Shown here piece after piece: positions 24,068 through 28,650 of a stretch of DNA of 28,650 bases. A program made the translations under genes and the position numbers. The notes under the pieces are model-generated. The model was not told where the DNA came from. It searched no databases and was given only the letters and a program-made list of their open reading frames with translations. The DNA lies in NCBI GenBank assembly GCA_043776635.1, contig JAYVRA010000045.1, positions 1 to 28,650 on the forward strand, given 5' to 3'. The DNA is from JANMEX01 sp043776635. GTDB taxonomy: Bacteria; Pseudomonadota; Alphaproteobacteria; Rhizobiales; Rhizobiaceae. Position 1 is the stretch's first letter, and every line of letters begins with the position of its first letter.

Positions 24068-25336
24068 TTAATCAAGCCACTCAGGTACCGAATCCAAACC
24101 TATCAGCTCGTCATAACCCGTGCGCGGGCGAACGATGTGAAAGTCTGCGCCATTGACCAGCACTTCCGGCACCAACAGCCGCGTATTGTAAGTGCCAGCC
24201 TGCACCGCGCCATAGGCTCCGGCGGAACCGATGGACAGCAAATCACCAGCCGCCGGCAGTGGCATTTCGCGGTCCAGTGCCAGATAATCGCCTGTCTCGC
24301 AGACCGGGCCGACGACATCCGCTTTGATACGCGGCGTATTCATGTCGGCTTCTTGCACAGGGCGAATGTCGTGATAGGCCTCATACAGCGTCGGGCGGAT
24401 AAGGTCGTTCATCGCTGCATCTACGATCACAAAGTTCTTATGGTCGCCGCCTTTGACATAGATGACGCTGGTGACGAGAATTCCGGCGTTGCCGACGATA
24501 AGACGGCCTGGCTCCACCAACACTTTGAGGCCCAGATTGCCAGTGTATTTGCGCACTATATCGCCGTAAGCTTCCGGCAGTGGCGGCGGGGTGTTGTCGG
24601 CGCGATAGGGAATGCCGAGGCCCCCGCCTAGATCAATATGGCTGATCGGATGGCCGGAAGCAATCAACGAAACCGCCAAATCCGCCAACCGCTTGATGGC
24701 CTCGTCAAATGGCTCCAGATCAATAATCTGACTGCCAATGTGCATATCAATGCCGACAGTCTTGAGGTTGGGCAGTTCGGCGGCGCGGGCGTAAGCCTGG
24801 GGCGCCTCCTCATAGGGAATGCCGAATTTGTTTTCTTTCGTGCCGGTCGAAATCTTCTTATGGCTGCGGGCATCAACTTCCGGATTGATGCGTATGGACA
24901 CCGGCGCGATTTTGCCAGCCAAACCTGCGCGCGCGGAAAGCTGTTCGAGTTCAGGGCGCGATTCGACGTTGAAGCAGTGTATGCCGACCGAGAGCGCCAG
25001 ATCCATTTCGCGCGCTGTTTTGCCAACACCGGAAAAGACGATTTTTGACGCGGGAATTCCAGCCGCTAAAGCGCGACGCAACTCGCCCTCAGAAACGACA
25101 TCCGCGCCAGCACCAAGTTTCGCCAGTGTTTTCAAAACAGCTTGATTGGAATTGGCCTTCATCGCGTAGCAGACCAGATGGTCCAACCCTTTGAGGCCAT
25201 CGGAAAACACACGGAAATGGCGCGTTAGAGTCGCGGTTGAATAGCAGTAAAACGGCGTACCAACTTTCGCGGCAATCTGCGCCACAGCCACATCTTCGGC
25301 AAACAAAGCGCCGTCTTTATAGTCAAAATGATTCAC
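24068..25336 (-). CDS. lysA: Diaminopimelate decarboxylase
   Basis: LysA catalyses the last step of lysine synthesis, decarboxylating meso-diaminopimelate to lysine with PLP. The 422-aa protein has the PLP-binding lysine in CYAMKANSN (Lys60), MHIGSQI (about 200-206), the glycine-rich DLGGGLGIPY (about 236-245), VEPGRLIVGNAG (about 281-292), VGPVCETGDYLA with the catalytic cysteine, and a terminal GAYG tract. Length and motif order are normal. The lptM stop lies 15 nt upstream of its start, so the genes are co-transcribed. Confidence 0.97.
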   Translation of the reverse strand: MNHFDYKDGALFAEDVAVAQIAAKVGTPFYCYSTATLTRHFRVFSDGLKGLDHLVCYAMKANSNQAVLKTLAKLGAGADVVSEGELRRALAAGIPASKIVFSGVGKTAREMDLALSVGIHCFNVESRPELEQLSARAGLAGKIAPVSIRINPEVDARSHKKISTGTKENKFGIPYEEAPQAYARAAELPNLKTVGIDMHIGSQIIDLEPFDEAIKRLADLAVSLIASGHPISHIDLGGGLGIPYRADNTPPPLPEAYGDIVRKYTGNLGLKVLVEPGRLIVGNAGILVTSVIYVKGGDHKNFVIVDAAMNDLIRPTLYEAYHDIRPVQEADMNTPRIKADVVGPVCETGDYLALDREMPLPAAGDLLSIGSAGAYGAVQAGTYNTRLLVPEVLVNGADFHIVRPRTGYDELIGLDSVPEWLD

Positions 25337-25351
25337 GGAAATTTGCCCTGA

Positions 25352-25528
25352 TTACTTGATAAGGCCGTCGAGAATAAACGGCTTGTCCTCTTTTGGTGCG
25401 GCTGGCCTGGCAGCGTCTTTTGGCGCGTTGCCAATGGCTGAGGGAGCCTCCAAAGCCCCGCGCCGCCCGCATCCGGCAAGGCTTGTGATTGAAAGTGCTA
25501 CTAATAAAAGTGCGGTCGTGCGAGCCAT
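25352..25528 (-). CDS. lptM: LPS translocon maturation lipoprotein LptM-like
   Basis: The 58-aa lipoprotein has a short signal (MARTTALLLVALSITS) ending in the lipobox LAGC, with the lipidated cysteine at 20, followed by GRRGALEAP, the LptM/YifL core. The rest is Pro/Ala-rich and ends FILDGLIK. LptM helps the LptD-LptE outer-membrane LPS translocon mature in E. coli; the family is tiny and often missed. An in-frame ATG 13 codons upstream is possible, but ATG 25528 puts the signal at the N-terminus. The argH-lptM-lysA order is widely conserved in proteobacteria. Confidence 0.88.
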   Translation of the reverse strand: MARTTALLLVALSITSLAGCGRRGALEAPSAIGNAPKDAARPAAPKEDKPFILDGLIK

Positions 25529-25606
25529 TTTAATTCCAAAACTTGCAGTGGTTGCAGTCAGCATAAACCATAATTTACTAAGGGAACACCCCTTTAGATC
25601 CAGACC

Positions 25607-27007
25607 TTAGGCCTTCGCCAGCCGCTTTTTCCAATAAGCAATCTGCTTCTTCACTTGCGCAGGCGCGGTTCCGCCAAATGATGTCCGGCTGCGCACGGAC
25701 TTATCAACGCTGAGCACGGTGAATACTTCTTGAGTGATGCCAGGATTAATCCCTTGCAAATCCGCCAGCGACAGCTTTTCCAGACCGCATTTTTTTGCCT
25801 CCGCCAGCGCCACTGCGCGACCCGTAACATGGTGCGCATCGCGGAACGGCATGTCGAGTTCGCGCACCAGCCAATCCGCCAAATCGGTAGCGATGGAAAA
25901 GCCGGCGCCAGCCGCGCTTTTCATTTGCACGGTGTTAATGGTCATGTCGCCCACCATGCCTGTCATGGCAGCCAGGCACAGTTCCAGCGTTTCGGCAGCA
26001 TCAAACACGGCCTCCTTGTCTTCCTGCATGTCCTTGGAGTAGGCCAGCGGCAGGCCTTTCATGACTGTGAGCAGGCAGATCAAATGACCGTTTATCCGGC
26101 CGGTTTTGGCGCGGACCAGCTCGGCAGCATCCGGATTTTTCTTCTGCGGCATAATGGAGGAGCCGGTGGAAAAACTATCCGACAGGCGCACAAAATTAAA
26201 CTGTGGCGTTGACCAAATCACGATTTCTTCGGCAAAACGCGACAGGTGGATCGCGCAGATTGACGAGACGGCAAGAAACTCCAGCGCATAGTCGCGGTCG
26301 GCGACGGTATCAATCGAGTTGCGCGTGGGTTCGCGAAAGCCCAGCGCCTTGGCTGTCATGTGACGGTCAATCGGAAAGCCCGTTCCCGCAAGCGCCGCCG
26401 CGCCGATGGGACACTCGTCCAAGCGCTCAATTGCATCGCGCAAGCGCGAGAGATCGCGCCCGAACATTTCGACATAGGCCATCAAATGGTGGCCGAAAGT
26501 CACCGGCTGGGCGCTCTGCAAATGGGTGAAGCCTGGCATGACGGACGCAGCGTGTACTTCGGCCTTGGCCAGCAATGTGGCAATCAGCGCTTTCAAAGAC
26601 TGCGCACATTTGCCTGCCTCTTGCTTGACCCAGAGCCGGAAATCCAGCGCCACCTGGTCATTGCGCGAGCGCGCTGTGTGCAGGCGGCCCGCCGCAGGTC
26701 CAATGATTTCAGCGAGCCGCGCTTCGACATTCATGTGGATATCTTCACGCGCACGGGAGAATTCAAACGACCCGTTCACGATCTCGCTCAACACTTGTTG
26801 AAGTCCGGCCTCTATCTTTTGCTGGTCATCATTTGCGATAATGCCTTGATGCGCCAACATTTGAGAATGCGCGATGGAGCCGGAAATATCTTGGGCATAG
26901 AGTTTTTTGTCAAAGCCGATGGAGGCGTTGATCTCTTCCATGATAGCGGACGGCCCGGCGGCGAAACGTCCGCCCCACATTTCATTGCTGTTTTTCTTGT
27001 CCGGCAT
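25607..27007 (-). CDS. argH: Argininosuccinate lyase
   Basis: ArgH cleaves argininosuccinate to arginine and fumarate, the last step of arginine synthesis. The 466-aa protein starts MPDKKNSNEMWGGRF and has the superfamily's three conserved blocks: TARSRNDQVA (111-120), THLQSAQP (161-168), and the signature loop GSSIMPQKKNPD (282-293) carrying the catalytic serine. Length is standard. It opens the argH-lptM-lysA operon. Its start is only 28 bp from the start of the divergent tlpA-like gene, so the two promoters must overlap the neighbouring coding sequences. Confidence 0.98.
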   Translation of the reverse strand: MPDKKNSNEMWGGRFAAGPSAIMEEINASIGFDKKLYAQDISGSIAHSQMLAHQGIIANDDQQKIEAGLQQVLSEIVNGSFEFSRAREDIHMNVEARLAEIIGPAAGRLHTARSRNDQVALDFRLWVKQEAGKCAQSLKALIATLLAKAEVHAASVMPGFTHLQSAQPVTFGHHLMAYVEMFGRDLSRLRDAIERLDECPIGAAALAGTGFPIDRHMTAKALGFREPTRNSIDTVADRDYALEFLAVSSICAIHLSRFAEEIVIWSTPQFNFVRLSDSFSTGSSIMPQKKNPDAAELVRAKTGRINGHLICLLTVMKGLPLAYSKDMQEDKEAVFDAAETLELCLAAMTGMVGDMTINTVQMKSAAGAGFSIATDLADWLVRELDMPFRDAHHVTGRAVALAEAKKCGLEKLSLADLQGINPGITQEVFTVLSVDKSVRSRTSFGGTAPAQVKKQIAYWKKRLAKA

Positions 27008-27035
27008 CGGTATAGTCCATCCATGGAGTTAAATT

Positions 27036-27698
27036 TTGACCAAACTTACGCAAACTAACCCGCTAAGACTTTTGATGATCGCTGGCGCACTCGGCGTTGT
27101 GGTTGGTGTAGCTGCGATATACGTGAAGGGCGGGCCTTCTGGCAAGGAAGCAGTTGCTGATGCCGGTCAATGCGCGTTGAGCGATGCCAAAAAGGCGGCG
27201 CTGGATGGCGCAGCGCAAGGCGACGTGGCGGCCATGCGCCCTGCATCAGAACCTAAGCAATTTTCCGCGCTGGCTTTCAATGATGGCAATGTAAAGCCGA
27301 TGTCGCTGGCGGCTTTTAAAGGCAAGACCGTTTTGCTGAACCTCTGGGCAACATGGTGCGTGCCATGCCGTGCCGAAATGCCGGCGCTTGATGCGCTACA
27401 GACGCAGTCCGGTAGCGATAAGTTTGAAGTTGTGGCCGTAAACGTTGATAATGATGGCGCGGAAAAAGCCAAGGCTTTCTTAAAGCAGGCAGGCATCAAA
27501 AGCCTCAAATCCTATGGCGACCCGACAATGGGCCTGTTTAGCAGCCTTAAAAGCGAAGGATTGGCGCTTGGCCTGCCGGTTTCCTTGCTAATTGGCCCGG
27601 ATGGGTGTTTGCTATCTGCCATGAATGGTCCGGCGGCATGGGGCGGCACGGACGCAAAAAAACTTATCGACACAGCAGTATTGGCATCAGGCACATGA
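27036..27698 (+). CDS. TlpA-like thiol:disulfide oxidoreductase, membrane-anchored
   Basis: The 220-aa protein has an N-terminal signal-anchor helix (about 10-30) and a periplasmic thioredoxin domain (about 75-215). The active site is WATWCVPCRAEMPAL (C108 and C111), with LGLPVSLLIGPDG carrying the cis-proline region. TlpA proteins keep cytochrome oxidase and cytochrome c assembly factors reduced. The TTG start at 27036 was chosen because GGAG lies 7 nt upstream; the first ATG (27075) would cut into the anchor helix. Divergence from argH is a common rhizobial arrangement. Its stop overlaps the next start as ATGA. Confidence 0.92.
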   Translation: MTKLTQTNPLRLLMIAGALGVVVGVAAIYVKGGPSGKEAVADAGQCALSDAKKAALDGAAQGDVAAMRPASEPKQFSALAFNDGNVKPMSLAAFKGKTVLLNLWATWCVPCRAEMPALDALQTQSGSDKFEVVAVNVDNDGAEKAKAFLKQAGIKSLKSYGDPTMGLFSSLKSEGLALGLPVSLLIGPDGCLLSAMNGPAAWGGTDAKKLIDTAVLASGT

Positions 27699-28033
27699 AC
27701 GAAGACGATTTCCGGCGCATTGCAATGTCCTTGCCGGAAGCAGAAGAAAAATCACATTTTGACAAGCCGGATTTCCGGCTGCGCGGCAAGATTTACGCGA
27801 CCATAAAAAATTCACGCATGGGCGTTATCAACCTTAACATTGAGCAGCAAAGCTTTGTCATGGCCTTGGAACCCGATGCTTTCAGCCCTGTAGCCGGCAA
27901 TTGGGGCAAACAAGGCTGGACCGAAGTGTTCTTTGCCGACGCCAGTGAAGAGCCCGTTTATACGGCAATGTTAATGGCATGGCGGAACTTGGCACCCAAG
28001 GTGCTGATTAAGGCGCACGGGCTGGAGGGGTGA
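27695..28033 (+). CDS. MmcQ/YjbR family protein
   Basis: The 112-aa protein starts MNEDDFRRIAMSLPEAEEKS and has the YjbR fold pattern: FRLRGKIYATI, INLNIEQQSFVMAL, WGKQGWTEVFF, and a terminal helix AWRNLAPKVLI. These small domains have a cyclic-nucleotide- or DNA-binding-like fold (described as MmcQ/YjbR, CyaY-like), but no established function. The ATG overlaps the tlpA-like stop by 4 bp, so translation is coupled. The longer open frame starting upstream is antiphase to tlpA and not real. Confidence 0.88.
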   Translation: MNEDDFRRIAMSLPEAEEKSHFDKPDFRLRGKIYATIKNSRMGVINLNIEQQSFVMALEPDAFSPVAGNWGKQGWTEVFFADASEEPVYTAMLMAWRNLAPKVLIKAHGLEG

Positions 28034-28040
28034 TATGCAG

Positions 28041-28178
28041 CTAAATCGGCTTGCTTTCGCCTAACAACCATTCCTCAAATATTTTGCTGTGGGCGCTGGC
28101 GGCTGCGTTTGTGATGAGATGAAAGCCTTTGTTCACCGGAACGCTAAGTTTAAATGGCGCGACCAAACAATCGCTGCT
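28041..28178 (-). pseudogene. C-terminal remnant of a LysR-family regulator, cut by MITE copy 3
   Basis: The minus-strand frame reads SSDCLVAPFKLSVPVNKGFH and then ITNAAASAHSKIFEEWLLGE, ending SKPI at a TAG (28041-28043). The LVxPF...FxxWLL pattern is the usual C-terminus of GcvA-type LysR regulators. The upstream coding sequence is missing: at 28179-28180 the frame meets the TA and first bases of MITE copy 3. About 45 residues of a protein of some 300 remain. This is recognised by pattern, not alignment, so the subfamily is uncertain. Confidence 0.65.
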
Positions 28179-28180
28179 TA

Positions 28181-28406
28181 GGGTCCGGGCCTGATAATTT
28201 TGACGAAACGGCAGGCGAATGGCGAAACTATGCAAGGAAAACAGTGCAGAACGGGCTTAAGGCCCGTTTAAACTGTTTGACGCCGTAGAGTGAAGTCAGT
28301 TGCCTGTTGGTGCCCAAATCGGGCGCATTCCGGCGATTGCGTTGTCGCAAAATCTTGCCACTCGAAGAGGCGATAGCAACATGCCCGCATTTCCTGCGCC
28401 TTCGCT
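28181..28406 (+). mobile_element. MITE-like element, copy 3 (right end lost)
   Basis: It starts GGGTCCGGGCCTGATAATTT after TA (28179-28180) and is collinear with copy 1: a strong inner hairpin (acgggcttaaggcccgt, about 28252-28268), gtttgacgccgtagagtgaa, gattgcgttgtcgcaaa, and cgcatttcctgcgccttcgct to about 28406. The expected right terminal repeat is absent; the sequence instead continues as the 14-bp tandem array. Confidence 0.82.
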
Positions 28407-28532
28407 CCTGCGCCTTGGCTCCTGCGCCTTCGCTCCTGCGCCTTGGCTCCTGCGCCTTCGCTCCTGCGCCTTGGCTCCTGCGCCTTCGCTCCTGCGCCTT
28501 CGCTCCTGCGCCTTGGCTCCTGCGCTTTCGCT
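28393..28532 (+). repeat. 14-bp minisatellite, ten units
   Basis: There are ten head-to-tail units of cctgcgcctt[c/g]gct. Position 11 goes C,G,C,G,C,G,C,C,G,C, so a 28-bp higher-order pair is visible; the tenth unit has one extra change (gcgctttcgct). The first unit is also part of MITE copy 3, so the array appears to have expanded from the element's interior. ORFs through it are periodic artefacts because 14 is not a multiple of 3. Confidence 0.93.
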
Positions 28533-28533
28533 C

Positions 28534-28631
28534 CTAGTGGATTGATCGCAACGAAGGAGTCCAGATTTGGATTCCCTTGTTTTGCTGGATGTGCGATTCA
28601 GGGTTATGCGCACAGGAATTGAGTTCACCGT
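28534..28631. repeat. Right arm of 98-bp terminal inverted repeat
   Basis: Reverse complement of positions 1-98 with a single mismatch (28627). It begins one base after the minisatellite and ends 19 bp before the end of the window. The minus-strand frame entering from this arm runs on through the minisatellite as a repetitive Ala/Arg/Gln-type sequence and is not considered a gene. Confidence 0.9.
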
Positions 28632-28650
28632 TTCGGCCTGTGATCGGCAT

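Noticed and set aside
28393..28532. Tandem repeats that could be mistaken for a CRISPR array.
   Set aside because: Units are 14 bp, contiguous, without spacers, and there are no cas genes.
28296..28628. 110-aa minus-strand ORF (and two plus-strand ORFs) running through the end of the window with Ala/Arg/Gln-rich or Leu/Ala/Pro-rich repeats.
   Set aside because: The repeat period (14 residues) comes from translating the 14-bp minisatellite, open in several frames at once. There is no Shine-Dalgarno and the frame enters from the inverted-repeat arm.
1..28650. A large composite transposon or genomic island defined by the terminal inverted repeats.
   Set aside because: The interior consists of core chromosomal genes in typical order with no transposase, integrase or tRNA-borne attachment site.

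Overview
The window looks like a chromosomal segment of an alphaproteobacterium, most likely Hyphomicrobiales (Rhizobiales), with a G+C content near 50 % judged by eye. The evidence is the gene set and its local order: ftsK-lolA-xthA, an OmpR-type regulator with a cyclic-nucleotide-domain protein, an rpoH/carD/fdxA block, metXW, rlmN with an IalB-family gene, and argH-lptM-lysA followed by a TIGR02302-type protein. Matches to alphaproteobacterial regulatory motifs (EcfG-type promoters, a CtrA-type box) agree. No tRNA, rRNA, CRISPR array, prophage or intact transposase gene was seen. Genus cannot be told from sequence alone.

Layout. 1-960: a terminal inverted-repeat arm, then a small stress locus. 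Two tiny membrane-protein genes (54 aa, unknown; 52 aa, DUF3309) run leftward and csbD runs rightward from a shared gap holding two back-to-back EcfG-type promoters. 1.3-5.6 kb: ftsK, lolA, xthA. 5.6-9.8 kb: a regulator and cNMP-domain operon, an L,D-transpeptidase, rpoH, carD and fdxA. 10.4-13.7 kb: a methyltransferase, metW-metX and a LysE-type exporter. 13.7-16.6 kb: rlmN translationally coupled to two small membrane-protein genes, then an ialB-type gene. 16.8-17.75 kb: a frameshifted denD-like pseudogene. 18.1-21.1 kb: an ECF11-like sigma factor without a visible anti-sigma gene, an exported MsrA, gloB and a YhhN-family gene. 21.4-27.0 kb: argH-lptM-lysA-TIGR02302 on the minus strand. 27.0-28.0 kb: a TlpA-like thioredoxin coupled to a YjbR gene.

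The genes are mostly ordinary core functions: division and chromosome segregation, envelope maintenance, heat and oxidative stress control, and Met, Arg and Lys synthesis. The unusual content lies between genes. A non-coding MITE-like element of about 265 bp occurs three times (10029-10297, 17754-18017, 28181-28406). It has long terminal inverted repeats and TA flanks. One copy supplies the stop codon of the denD pseudogene, one cuts a LysR-type gene down to its C-terminal stub, and that third copy runs into a ten-unit 14-bp minisatellite. A 98-bp inverted repeat (97/98 identical) sits at the two ends of the window, and a separate palindromic repeat of about 90 bp precedes both the response regulator and msrA.

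I did not find a clearly new multi-gene system. The best leads are the divergent EcfG-type promoter locus with its unrecorded small proteins, and the MITE family with its associated gene decay.
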